Positions 1-11,500 are shown, numbered from the stretch's first letter. The stretch is 64,000 nt of DNA from Setophaga petechia (GCA_024362935.1 JANCRA010000005.1:22032235-22096234); one strand, 5' to 3'. Notes: generated from the letters alone by a model not told the origin. Translations and numbers: made by a program.

Positions 1-344
1 TTTAACAGTATATGAAAATAGTTTGGATGCATTAAAATCACATATAAGCACAAAATTGAAACAAAATGTGTTATCAGGACAGTATTTTATTACAAAATAC
101 TCATAAGCAGCTTTGTATTTTAGTATTCTTATGTGGGCATTTAAATGTCAGCAGTTTTCTTTCTATATTTTTGCTTTTCTCTGGGTCACTAGAGTAACAC
201 CTGAGATTTGTATTTCTTTTTCAACTATCATGCTATTGTAGGCTCTTTCAGATACACCCTTGATTTCCAATTCATTACCTGATACCAACTGTTATAAACT
301 GGTACTTGCACATACAAAGGATGGGAAACGTGGGGCAGTACCAG

Positions 345-361
345 AAAAAAAAAAAAAAAAA
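345..361 (+). repeat. Poly(A) run, A17
   Basis: An uninterrupted run of 17 A follows a G. No recognisable retrotransposed body lies immediately upstream, so it is annotated as simple low-complexity sequence rather than the tail of a processed pseudogene. Confidence 0.9.
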
Positions 362-1970
362 CCCTTGAAGTCCTTTTAGTGCTTTGAAACAGTGAAATAA
401 TAAAAAGAGTGAAGTAGTATGTCAGTCTTACTATTTCAGTTACAACACAATCCAAGACTTGTATCTCCCCCACCCTTTGATGGGAGCCAGTGGCCAGCCA
501 TGTGTAGCCACACTGTGTTCACTGGGCTTGCAGAGCTAAGCGCAGAGCCAGGGTTTCTGCTGGCTCTGCTCAAGCTGAAAAGCAACTTTTCTACCACAGT
601 CACCTGAAGAACCTGCATATTTAAGTCAACAAAGCAGAATCTGGCCTTTGGCATACAGTCTTACTATTTCCCACGGAGTAAGTAATAATGTACAATGCCC
701 AAAAAAACACAACTCTTCTGGAGTGAATGTTATGATTGTTACAAGGTCCAGATACACTATATCGGAGAGCAAGCGCAGCTGTAGGTGTTCACAGGCTGCA
801 GGTGTAAGGTACCTTGCCTTAGCACTTGTTGGCATTATTCCAGGAAGAGCTTGTGTGCACTGAGTCAGAGCATCCAGCTCCGAAGGGGGACTGCCAGCCC
901 TGGGGTTCAGTCCTCCCCCACACCTGTCACATCCCAGAACTGAGAAACCCAGAACTCTTCCAAACTGGTATTTTCTCACACTGGCTGGCAAAACTGGCCA
1001 AGAAGAGCACTAAGGACTGTCCCTTAGAGGGACATGGCAACATGCAGCCCCCGGTGTCCTGGCAAGGTCTGAGGAGTGAGCTCATTAAAGCTCAGTCCAT
1101 ACTCTTTCTGGCCCTCTTTTGTATTGGAATAACAGCCATATGATGGGAGTGGGAATAAAGTAAAATTAGCAAACTTTAGATAGATTTGAAAGTGACAGTG
1201 TCACTGCCACTGAATGGATGATGCTGAGAAATGGTGTGGAACTTTAGAAATGCCCAGTCATCAGGCACACCACAGCATTCATACATAATAAGGTAAAAAT
1301 GCTCTTCTGGAAATGCCTAAGTATGTTGGCCTTTGACAAATACTAGGTAGGGTGTTTTTTATTTTTCTTTTTCATCTCAGAAGTAAATAATGCATGTTTT
1401 ATAACCATCAAAAAAATTCTCTGCTTTCCCTCTTCAGATCACCATAAGTGACACAGACAACAATTGTCCAAATAAGTAGACTGTGATGTTTTTAACATTG
1501 ATATTCTTCCCCACCCTCCCACATTTGGAAATCATAGAGAAGAAACAGCAGCTATGCAACTTCAAAGAACTTTCTAGCACTGGATGTCATTAGAGATACT
1601 ACAGCTGTTCTTCCTTACTCCAATGGCTCTGGCTCTCAGATGCAGCACATTCTAAGCAACAGTGAGCAGGGAATGGATGATAGTTTACTCACTTTAAGCT
1701 TTGGTGTAAGTACATACCAGGAGGTGTATATACCAATCTATACCAGAAGGTTTGTGCTTTCTAATTTGATTTCAAAGTTCTGCTGACCCTGCTTACAGCT
1801 AAACCATGGGAGCCTGGAGCTGACCAAGATGCTTTGCTGCTTAATGGACTGAATGTGTTAGGTTCAGGGAGGGGTGGATGTGTGCTTTTGGGTGCTGTGA
1901 AGAGCCCTGAGCAAGGCAGAACTTCAGGGTGGTAGAGGGACTCCAGGTAGTGTGACAGGATCCATACTAA

Positions 1971-1995
1971 GCCTTTGGTCCCAGGGACCAAAGGC
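1971..1995. repeat. Perfect 25-nt palindrome (12-bp arms around one central base)
   Basis: The left arm gcctttggtccc (1971-1982) and right arm gggaccaaaggc (1984-1995) are exact reverse complements around a single A at 1983. The arms can form a cruciform or present a dyad-symmetric protein site. The centre resembles an EBF-type TCCC/GGGA site, but the spacing is one base shorter than the usual EBF consensus, so that identification is weak. Confidence 0.9.
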
Positions 1996-2319
1996 ATTTC
2001 AGGAGGAGTTATTCAGCTTGTCTGCTACAGGAACAGTGACACAAGAAGATGAGACTTTACTGATGACAATGCCCATGGCATCATGACTTTGGTTTCATTT
2101 CTGTGCTACACTCTCAGGTACCCTGGTGTAACTGGCTGTATGGTTTGTATAAAATAACTCCCCAGACAAAAATGGGACTACGGGTCTTAGCATCACTCAT
2201 ACTGGTATAAGGCCAAAGCAGGTATGTGTCACTCAATAACTTATTTTGTTGTTCTTGCTAATCATCAAAATTTTAACGTATCAGTCCTTCCCATAGCATT
2301 CCACATCACCCTGTATTGC

Positions 2320-2396
2320 TTTCAGAGAATCAGAGGGAATCCTGAATTGAAGAGACCCACCAAGATCATCGTGCCCAGGTACTGATACGGGCCATA
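2320..2396 (-). mobile_element. CR1 LINE 3'-end fragment (short, decayed)
   Basis: Read on the minus strand this matches the typical avian CR1 3' terminus: a GATGATCTTGGTGGGTCTCTT-like segment followed by TTCAATTCAGGATTCC and a degenerate ATTCT-type tail. CR1 is a non-LTR retrotransposon whose copies are usually 5'-truncated and end in short ATTCTRTG-like repeats rather than poly(A). Only the terminal 70-80 bp is recognisable. The sequence to 2545 may belong to the same copy but I cannot align it from memory. Confidence 0.6.
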
Positions 2397-5150
2397 AGCC
2401 AGATCCTTCTGCTTATTCCCCATCTCACCTCCCTCACAGGGCACACCACGTACGTGCTGATTCAGCAAAATACACAATGCTACCAAGGGAGCAGAGTGAC
2501 AAGAACAAGATGTCCTGGCACTGAACTGGGACATTCCTTTTGCCTGGGAATGCTCAAACCCTGGTAAGTTTGCACTTCCTCTGCAAATGGATGGACTCCC
2601 CCAGTGGGATGAGCAGGTTAGCCAGTTATTTGTGTTACCATTGGGCTTGCCATTAATAGTTAATATCGTCTGCCACTGAATGCATTGTTTTCAGGCCTCT
2701 AAGGTATCACATTTGATGGGCACAATTCACACTTCTCAGAACTATTATTTCAAGCTTCCTGCTAGCTCCTTAGTTTACTCAGGCTTCTTATTTCCAAGGT
2801 TATTTTTGCAGCAACAAAGGCTGAAATGTAAGACCTGATTCTCTGCCAGACAGAACTGTGCCCTGGCTGCCTGTGCTGGGGCACACAGGGCATTCCACGG
2901 GCTCCTGGAAAGCCACGGCCCTCCCAGCAGGAACTTCCCAGCTCTGAGTACAAGCCCAGACTCAGCCAGTCACACTGATGTGTCTCTCCTTCAGGACCAT
3001 AGTAAAGCACTTCTACCAGCCTGAAAGCCATAAACTTCCCTACCCAGCTTTTCATTATGAAAATCTGTAATTTCTTTTTCAGTTTGCTGCTGTAGCCAGG
3101 TGGGTGTGGGGCTTCCTCTTTGCTCGGCTCCATGACCTGCCCTCCACTGTTCTACCAGACCTCAATGTTTGGTATCTGCAGGCAGCAACTGGCAAATGAG
3201 AATCCCCCAGCAGCTGATAATGCTTTATTAAAGTGTGTAAATATAAGGCCAAAGACACAAAGGATCATGAGCCACATACTGAAGGGAAGGTGGGAAACTG
3301 AACAGGACAAAAATGCATTGCTCTGTACTTCCAAGTCAGGAAATAAGAACTTTCTTTTAAAAGAATAGAAAATGAGTATGGAAAAATACCTACAACCAGA
3401 AAAATGTGAAACTAGTATTATCAGGATTATATTTAATGGAATGGACTCTATCTGGTATATATTAAAACAATCCTAAGCAATACTTTTGCAGTTAAAAGAC
3501 GGGTCAGGTTTAGGTTTTTTCATTGCAAACACAAATTTCAGGGTGTATAGTTCAGCCCAAGCACGTGATAGAACTGCTCTGTCTGGGTGTGGTTCCCCCT
3601 TCCCTACACAAGACTATCCAAACCAGCTATGTTGTTTCTACTTAGAACAACAAAAAGAAAGACTGGGGCTCCATCCAAATGTGGCCGATTTTCTCTTTGA
3701 CAAGAAGAGGATTTAAAGCAGAGAGGGAATGTCAGAACAAGTTCTTGCTCTAAGAAGATTCGCTGCTTGCAATGGATGAGGATCGACTCACTTCCATAAT
3801 TATTTCCAACACAGAGTTCTGTCAGCATCTGGCACTGTTAGGGGGATATTACTGGAATATACACAGTGAAGAGTTTAGTCCAATGAGGATATTAGCTCCC
3901 AAAAATGCTAGTGTGGCTTTCCACTTCAAGATATGCACAGTGCAGATTATGGTGAACAGTAGCAACCAATCTTGTCTACACTTGGAGTTATTCCTCTAAA
4001 ATCATGTCTGGATTCTCCTTTCCAGAAAAAAAAGTGTGCTTGATGCTGTGCCTAAGTAATTATCACTGTAAATTAAAATAACTGAGAGTAAGAAGTTTTT
4101 TTATCAGTAAGTGAGTCTGTACACAGCGTTCTTTAAATATCTTTTGCATTATAAAGTGATATCCTACCACAACCTAGCTCTGAATTGCAGATAATATTGT
4201 ATTTATAAAGTGTACACTCTCAGGGGATAAGAAATATTTCTCAAAATGCCATCCAAATGTTGAAAATGTAATATTTACACTGGATAGGTGCCATCCTTGT
4301 CTGGCAGGCTGATGGATCAGAAAAAACTGTCTGTTAAAAGACAACTGTGGCAGTGGCAGGGAGTCCAGCAGTTTCTTTTTCCCTCCCTCCCCTTTTAGCA
4401 AAATTGTACTTCCTGGTGTTATGGTTTAAATCAGATTTTGAGAAGTTCATTGTGATGCATCTGTTTAAAATATCAAGGGGGAAGCACAATTCAATAACAC
4501 TAAATATACAAAAGCGAGGGCTGTGAATTAATACTGTCCCTCCTGCTTAACTCACTGCCTCTTGTGTTACAGCATCATTGACACACAGTTTCACATCTTC
4601 TAAAACATGTCATAAACAGCAAGTAGCCTGTTGTGCCTTTAATGTCTTCCCATGACCTTGCATCATCTACATCAGACCTGGTAGTCTTACATAGAGTAAT
4701 CCAGTCTTGTTGATTTTAAGATAATATTTTAGTTGAGTTATGCTGTAGTTAAAGGAAATCAAAATGTTATATACCTATTTATCTTTTTGGCAGTTTATAC
4801 TTTGTTTTGCCATTTATATTAGCTGGAGAAAAACCCCCCAGATAACCCATGCAAATCATTTGTAGAGAAGCTAATTTCTATTTCTTCTAAAGCCAATTTT
4901 AAATCTCCTCCATATGGCTGATACAAAGCATTATGAGGCAGTTGATAAAAACGTGGCTCCAATGAAGTCAGTGAGTTTTGTGACTGACTTCAGGAGAGCC
5001 AAGATTTCATCCATTATCTCGTTCTGTAGCATAGAGTCCAGCTGTATTGCAGCTAAAAAAAAAAAAAAGTAAAAATAAAAATCCATCAACAAAAGACTGA
5101 AGCTATTAATCAACCTAGAAAGATCTGGTTAATGTATTGCAAGGTAGGCC
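2397..5150. other. AT-rich non-coding stretch, no gene seen
   Basis: No gene is supported. The minus frame at 2762-3133 (123 codons) has no recognisable domain. An A-rich run at about 5055-5080 reads on the minus strand as a polypyrimidine tract ending in AG at about 5054, followed by about 40 open codons (stop near 4931). This could be a 3' splice site and terminal exon of a leftward transcript, and is discussed under findings. Confidence 0.55.
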
Positions 5151-5480
5151 TCTGTTGGACGGCGCATGCCTTTAAATTCTGCAAGCATTTAAAGAAACCC
5201 TGCCAAAAAAGTGCCACATGCGCAGCCCCAGTCGCGGAGCCCAGATAATTTCCATCCTGCCTACTGCAAGTACTGCACTCTGCCGTGACTGGGCTTTCCT
5301 TCCTCACCCTCTGAGCCGCTTCTGACAGGCAGCCTGCAAACTTCCCTAGGCAGAGCTCCAGTGCTTGTCACAGCTGGAATTGCAAGGTAGCGTCGGATAC
5401 TGAACGGCCGGGGATGAAGCTGGATGTAAACAACAGGAGTTCCAGCCTTGTCTAGGGCAGTGTCAGACATTTGCACATTG
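5151..5480. promoter_or_regulatory. Moderately GC- and CpG-raised patch with NRF1-like sites
   Basis: GC and CpG content rise above the flanks here. GGCGCATGCC near 5160 and ACATGCGCAG near 5216 each resemble the NRF1 palindrome GCGCATGCGC, differing at the ends. Two minus-strand open frames (5110-5307 and 5261-5476) cover the patch but have no recognisable domain. It may be a weak promoter, an enhancer or an untranslated exon. Confidence 0.3.
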
Positions 5481-7110
5481 AACCTTTAATATGTCCATTT
5501 AAACATAACTACAATCTCCTGGTGTATCTTTATCTTTTGAATTTTACATCACATTGAGCTGATATAAAAATACCACTGTGGAAGTAATGCTGCATACTCA
5601 AAACCACTCATCACAAACTAGAATGCTAAATTTAGGAAAAAAGGTTTCTCTTACCACTGAAACCTGGATGCTGCACACTTAAGCATGTACCCTGATTCCT
5701 GTCCATAAACCCCAGGGAGCAAATGGGATTCTTCATGTTGTGATATTGTACAAGTACTTGCTCAGGCAGAGAGCAGCACAAAATAGCAAACAGCTGATCA
5801 GCCAGATAACAGAGCTATGTTTTTAAGACCATATTTTTAAAAAAAGTGTTCTGCACACCATAGACTGAAGAGGGAATTCCCAGGAATGTTTCCAAAATCC
5901 AACAAACATTAGCATTGATCCTGGAAAGCCTTTCAGTAAAGCAAACTAATTCCAAACCCCTTCATTTCACTTAAAAACTCTTCAAAGTTATGCAGGCATG
6001 CACACACCTTAGCCACATGTATGTGGAATTCTGTAGTGCTTTGCTGACTTTTTAATTCACCTAAGTTCAAAGCTTTGATCACAGTGCTGCTGCACTTTCT
6101 GTTTGCATTTTTCCAGCCTTTACATTATATTTGGTGAGAGAAGACTTTAAATTTAATTAGAAAGAAAAGAAAATCATTATTTAGCTTTCATTGAAAACGT
6201 GTGTGTTTCTATGGATGGTGTAGAGCTCAGATTTTCAAAAAATGCAGCAGACAATGTGACTTGGCTGTTTTCTTCTGCTTAAAAAGTACAACTTTCTGTG
6301 AGCATTAGTAACTGCAGTTGTTACTGTAAAATTATGGAGGATTTATATAAAAATCTGAGATGGAAGAAAAATAAGGGCTTTGCTCCTTTTCCTAACGTAT
6401 TTTATTTCTGTAATTTGTCAGTAAATGTATAGTGAATTACCAAGTAATATCCTCATTGTCTTAATCAAAGGTGATGAACATGAGGGTATACAAAACATTA
6501 CAAGTTTTGAATCAGTGAGATAAATATGCATTTTAAGGCTGTATGGTCTGCACATGCATCGAGTCAATTATGTGCAAACAGAAATAGCTATTTTTAGAAA
6601 CTAGCCTTACTTCAAGGCAGCCGAGTTAAAGCAAGCACTGCTCTATACTCTACCTACAACTTTCCCATTCATTCAGATGTCTCAAAATAAATAACCTTAC
6701 TGTTTCTGTTTTTTCTTTGTAACCCTGCCTTAATACACAGTGTAGAGATTTAAAGTGACTGAAATGCGCAGAGTTGTTAGAATTTCTTCTAAAACTAACT
6801 TCATGGTTATTTTTTTTCTTCTTAGTGAGAACGAGGCTCGTTGTTCCTGCTCATGTATCTTCTGTTTTCCAGCCAGCTTTCCCTTATGGATCCCTCACTG
6901 CTCGGTCCCTGCCGGGGCTGCTCCGGCTGCACTTCAGCGAGCACCAGCTCAGGCTCAAAGACAAGCCAGGCTTAGGCACCGAGTCACTATTTTTCGTTCA
7001 GTGGCCTTGAACATCAGCCTTGCCACATGAGAAGCAGCTATCCTATTCACCTGAACAAAACGAAACTTAAAATACCTACTATCCACAATTTCCTTGTTTT
7101 ATTACTATTA
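5481..7110. other. Low-repeat AT-rich stretch upstream of the CpG island, possible conserved non-coding DNA
   Basis: No gene or transposon is recognised. The parts at about 6000-6200 and 6380-6600 contain TTTAATTAG, TTAATTCAC, AATCAAAGG and TATTTAG elements, homeodomain- and TCF-like words typical of vertebrate enhancers. Conservation cannot be tested here. Confidence 0.35.
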
Positions 7111-7156
7111 CTCTCCTCCCTCCCTCGTTCCTCCCTCCCTCTCTCTCCCCCCTCCC
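7111..7156 (+). repeat. Pyrimidine (CT-rich) tract flanking the CpG island
   Basis: A run of C and T interrupted by a single G (7127) immediately precedes the CpG island. Mirror-like CCCTCCCT units make it a candidate for triplex or GA-binding (GAF/SP/KLF-type) occupancy. Confidence 0.85.
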
Positions 7157-7558
7157 GCATTAAGTTTCGGGCGGCTCTGGCAAAAGCGGTTCCATGTGAC
7201 GGCAGCGTGGTCGCTTCCTTCCCGGCCAGCCACGGGCAAATCCCGACGGAGCATCAGGGGACGGACATGCCGGGGGGAAGCGATGCCCCGAGAACCTGGC
7301 ACTGCCGCCTCGCCTGCTTCCTCAATGCCCGCAGCCCAACAACGGGGCATGCCGGCCCCGAAGCAGCCGGGACACAAGCGTAGCCCCTTCCCACGGGCAA
7401 GGACGGCCGGCACGGCACGGGGAGAGCACGGCGTCCCGTCCCGTCCCCCTATGTCCGCCGCCCCGCCGCGGCCGTGTGCGGCGATGCTCGCCCTGTCCCC
7501 GTCCCACCCGTGCCTTCTCCCTGAGCAGCACCGACGGCGGAGAAAAGGCTGACCTTAC

Positions 7559-7735
7559 CTGGCTCCTGCGGCGGCCCGGAGGCGCAGAGGGCGAGCAGCT
7601 GCCCCTGCAGCCTCGCCCGCCCCCGGCACGGGACGCCCTGCCCCGGGAGCGGGGGAGCCGGGGCGGCGGCGCGGCCGAAGCCGTCGGGAGACCGCTCAGC
7701 GCTGCCTGCCTCTCCAGGAGCCTTCCAGCCCAGAT
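7559..7735 (-). ncRNA. Candidate first exon of a leftward transcript (5' end uncertain)
   Basis: On the minus strand the sequence reads GGAGCCAG|GTAAGGTCAG, matching the vertebrate 5' splice-site consensus closely; the last exonic base would be 7559. Upstream lies CpG-island sequence and a TATA-like element near 7735, so a transcript could begin between about 7700 and 7800. No coding assignment is possible: a minus frame from 7801 reads through the donor but lacks domains. It could equally be the 5' UTR of a protein-coding gene whose other exons lie left of the window, or a lncRNA. Confidence 0.25.
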
Positions 7736-7761
7736 ATACCCGTATTGTTTTCCTCGCACCA

Positions 7762-7781
7762 TTTTTTTTTTTTTTTTTTTT
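7762..7781 (+). repeat. T20 homopolymer inside the CpG island
   Basis: Twenty uninterrupted T sit between the two GC-rich lobes, next to GATTTGCAAG. Such rigid dA:dT tracts tend to exclude nucleosomes. Confidence 0.95.
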
Positions 7782-8006
7782 GATTTGCAAGAAGACGCCA
7801 AAATCCCCGTAAATGGCTCATTTCTGGGGCGGGGGGCGCTCCCGGCGGCCCGCGGGGGTCGCGGCGCGGAGCCCGGCGCATTCCCGCTCCCACAGCGCCG
7901 CCTGGCGGCGCGCCGCGCCCCGCGCCGCCGTCCCCGCGGCCCGCCGGGAACACGCGGGGATCGCCATAAACGAACCCCCCGTGACCCGTATGCAGTTCAA
8001 GTGCAA

Positions 8007-8062
8007 TCTTTCTCTTTTTTTTTCTTTTCCGCTCCCCCCTCCCCACCTTTTTTTTCCCTCCT
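8007..8062 (+). repeat. Pyrimidine tract on the right edge of the CpG island
   Basis: This is a C/T tract with only two purines (8031 and 8045), in the same strand orientation as the tract at 7111-7156. Confidence 0.85.
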
Positions 8063-8079
8063 GGATCCTCTTTCAAGCC

Positions 8080-8560
8080 CACTCCACGCTGCTGCGCTAT
8101 TACATGCTAATTTAATTTTACTATGGACGATATTTTCAGCATTTGCTGAGGACAGTAAATTTTGTAGTTTATGTTATTTCACTTTTTATGACTTTTTAAC
8201 ACTTAATAAAATTTTATTAGAGCACTTTTGTGTTTACAAGGCCACAAAACTCTTGGCAGGTTGTCAGAAGTCCTTTTTATTATGATCCTACTGATATACT
8301 GCGAGTAATGAAATAATCATGTCCAGAAATGTATCAAAGGCCAGAGGGATTATCCAATTTAATGGCTCTACAGATGCGCTGTGAGGGATACGGACAGGCA
8401 ACGCGTCGACAGGCTAAAAGGCGTGTGCGAGGCGGAGGCAGCCCTGCTTAATTTCTTTCCCATTGCAGGCTGGTGCTGCGTTATCCTGGAGGCTCTGGGC
8501 TCGGTCAGGTGACTGCCGGTACTTTCAAGAGACATGGATTTATTCTGGTGCAAAAAGCTC
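8080..8560. promoter_or_regulatory. Possible conserved non-coding element beside the island
   Basis: The sequence is repeat-free and dense in developmental-factor words: GCTAATTTAATTTTA, GGGATTATCC (OTX/bicoid-like GGATTA), AATTTAATGG and TTTTATTAG. It abuts the CpG island, as promoter-proximal enhancers of developmental genes often do. A pyrimidine-rich acceptor (ends 8468) and a CAG|GTGACT donor frame a 40-nt segment at 8469-8508 on the plus strand. The conservation claim is inference only. Confidence 0.35.
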
Positions 8561-11500
8561 TTTTCTTTTTATTCTTTTTAGGTGTGCATCTAACGCTGAC
8601 GCGTTTGCTCTGGTGTTTCCAGTGCTTGTGACACTCAGCGAAACACAATTTACTGGAGAACACCCAATGTCATCGTGCCATTGTGCAGCAGTGGCTTTGG
8701 GCGTTAGGATTTAGTCGTGCAGCCAACAAATAATTACACAGAAAAAAGAAAGACCAAAATAAACAAACATTTAAAAAATCAAAAGCAGAATAAACTGCTG
8801 AGATCAAATACAAGTGAGATATTTAAGAGCATTCTGTGAAATTATTGTTCTTTTGCTTTTGTCAAGAGCAAAGCTTTTGTCACAGCACAGGGTGTAGGAG
8901 TGCTCTCGTTTGTGCATGTGCCTTCCTTCCACAATGGTCTGTTTTTCTGCACTGCTGCAGTGCTACAGTCTGAGATACTGCAGCTGTTTTTAAGGCAATT
9001 TCCTTTTATTTTAAATAATTGTTCATTTAACATATGTTGTTAAGCTCATTCTTGCGTCAAAAGGAGGCGATTATACTTCCTGACCCTGACAGCAAGGTGG
9101 GTGGCTTTGTTTTACAATTAAATTTGCTGTGTTCAATTTCATATTTTTCTTTCTCTGCTCGTTCCAAAAGACATGCCAAGAAAAGATAAAAGGTACCAAT
9201 AGTAGCAGGAACACTCCAATGCCAGTTTGGTCTCTTTAACACACGTTGTTCCAAACTTCACAGGGACACTAAAAGCATATTCTTTCACAATTTTACAATT
9301 ACTTGTGTAATTCCCTGTGATTTTAACCCTACCCCATTAAAGTCTCCAACAAGAACATATTTCATAATTTCCAAAGCAGAAGGAGGACTTTTTCTCTTCC
9401 AGCACAAACATATGTATTATATTGCAATATCTCATGATACCGCCAGTAGGGATTTCTTTATAAGAAAGCAGGCAGTATCTGTGTATTTTTAAAATATGCT
9501 TGAATAATTTGCAAGGACTTTACAAACAGATCTGAAGACAAGGTTAGAAGTGATCAAAGAATTCATCTTCAAAATCATGACAATATATTAGAGGACCACA
9601 TGTTTGTATATTTATTCATATTGTCAATCTGCCTCGCTTGGGAAGAATGCCTCCAAAATCAATGGAGCTTCAGGAGGAGTTAAAATAATGTACAGTGTTA
9701 GTAAATATGCCAGAACTTGGCCCAGGATCAGTAATATTAATCATTAAATGCAGTTTAGCTTCAGGACAGAAGTTTTGTTTTTCCAGAACAATATCATATG
9801 CAGTAAATCACATGTTTGCAGGTCAAGGTCAATTTAAACTTAAACCTTTAACAGCAATCAAACTGGAAGCCTGTAGGATGAAATGATGGGGTGAAAGGAA
9901 GTGATGGACTGGAAACTTTAAATTTGGAAGAGGAGTTGTTGCTATTGTTCTTTTGAGAGAAAAAGCAAACTTTGAAATGCTTTGAATATAAATATGTAAA
10001 CATGCCACACATTATTTAATCAATGAAGCATCTAACTAATTAACCCTTTCCTGGGAGGCTTCAGTTTTTTTCTGGAACATCAGAAAAGGCCTGAGGAAGC
10101 AGCTCCCACCATCATGGAAACAGAGAGGTAGGATTCAGTGACTGGACATGGACTGGTGCCTACAGGAGGTGTGCAAGGCTGGCAAGGCAGACCTGGCTAA
10201 CAGGGAATACCCTTTGTGGAATAATTTAAGGAAGTAGCACGACTAAGGATGGCCCTGTCCCCAGGATGCACCAATGCCATGCCCTGGAGAGGTCCCTCAG
10301 ACCCCAATGGGCATTGTCAGGGCAGTTATGTGGGTTGAGACATTCCCCTCCACCAAGGATGGCCAGAAGATGGTATGTGGAGAACATATGGGTCCAGACA
10401 GAAATCTGTGGACACAGAAATCTGTGACTGTTTCTGCAAATAACCCCTGATTCTGACTCAGTCATTCTCTAACAGCCCATCAAGCAGGTGCACCAGTGAA
10501 ATGCAGCATTTGGCACATGGGGCATTGCCAAACCTACTGGTTCCCTGGTGAACGTGAGAAGATGCATATTAATCATTTTAACAGGCCAAACCCTACAATT
10601 CAAGCCAGTGGAACTTGTGCCATTGTTCACAATGCGACTAAAAGTGCAGTCATGATGAATTAGTTCTTAATAGGCAGTTACCTGTGAGCTTGGTAATGAC
10701 TTTTTGCTAAGCACAAAGCTGGAGTACAGTGTTCTGTAGGCTGATGGACAAGCAACAGTAGATTAACAACTTATTTACATGCAACGTGCCAACAGCATGA
10801 AACTCAACCAAAAAGTCCTTAACTAAAGAAGATAAGGTGTTCTGTAAAACACCTTATCTTCTTATTTTTGTTTTAGCCATAGAACTCATATGCATAAGAG
10901 TGGGATTTGTGCAGCTAAAGCCTATTCAATTTTCTGAAAACAAATTTGGGGTTGATGAAGCCAGAAAGTCAAGTTCACTCCCTACTGAAATCTGTTAAGG
11001 GACTTTAATAAAGTCTTTAATTTTCCTTTTTCAAAACTGCTGGCAAAACAAGCAATATGTATTTTTTAAGGGCTGTTTGTTATTTTTATTTTTTGATTGG
11101 CAAATCATTTGCTTGTTGAAAAGCTGCCATTTCCCAAATCAGGAGAAAATGTAACAAAAATTATGGGTCCCTCAAAGTGGCGAGAACATTCCCTAGGCCT
11201 TGGTTACTATTACTTGAGAAGGAAGGTTATAGATTAGATATTAACATAGTCCCCTGCTATTCAGGAGACCATAAGACAATCCTTTCTCTGTAAATTAGAG
11301 CACAGACTGGAGTCCACATCTGCCATATCCCAAATGAGGGCCTATTGCCTAAGTGATGGGATCTTTCCAGTGAGTCTACTCCAGGGAGCTCAAGGGAAGA
11401 CAGAAAATAACAGCAGAGTTTAATTAACCTGTCTTATGAATTTTTAATAAAATTCCTGAAGTTTAGGGAGTTTGTGGCTTGTGACTGAGGCTGGAGCTCC

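Larger units (their letters stand above)
1..2319. other. AT-rich non-coding stretch, no gene seen
   Basis: This stretch is AT-rich with frequent stops in all frames. The open frames at 436-654, 626-991 and 826-1143 overlap each other on opposite strands and show no domain, so they are treated as chance. It contains an A17 run at 345-361 and the palindrome at 1971-1995, listed separately. A pyrimidine-rich acceptor-like sequence ends near 1436 and is followed by only 13 sense codons before a stop. I do not call it an exon. Confidence 0.6.
7160..7990. promoter_or_regulatory. CpG island, probable promoter
   Basis: About 0.8 kb of very GC-rich, CpG-dense DNA stands in AT-rich surroundings, split into two lobes by an AT-rich gap (about 7735-7815) with a T20 run. 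Unmethylated islands of this size usually mark vertebrate promoters. On the minus strand an excellent splice donor (exon edge 7559) lies inside it, with a TATA-like GGGTATATC near 7735. I saw no comparable plus-strand donor in the island. The long open frames through it (for example plus 7476-8285 and minus 7322-7801) follow from GC-rich sequence lacking stops and show no domain. The gene it serves cannot be identified from this window. Confidence 0.85.

Noticed and set aside
345..361. A17 as a processed-pseudogene tail
   Set aside because: No cDNA-like or retrotransposon body is recognisable upstream and no target-site duplication was seen.
1437..1480. Acceptor-like site followed by ITISDTDNNCPNK, resembling a cadherin-like DxND motif
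   Set aside because: Only 13 codons before a stop; no flanking cadherin sequence in any frame.
7476..8285. Plus-strand open frame of 269 codons, and minus frames of 159 and 113 codons, in the CpG island
   Set aside because: GC-rich islands lack stop codons in several frames at once; the translations are P/R/A/G-rich or run through T20 and pyrimidine tracts and show no domain.
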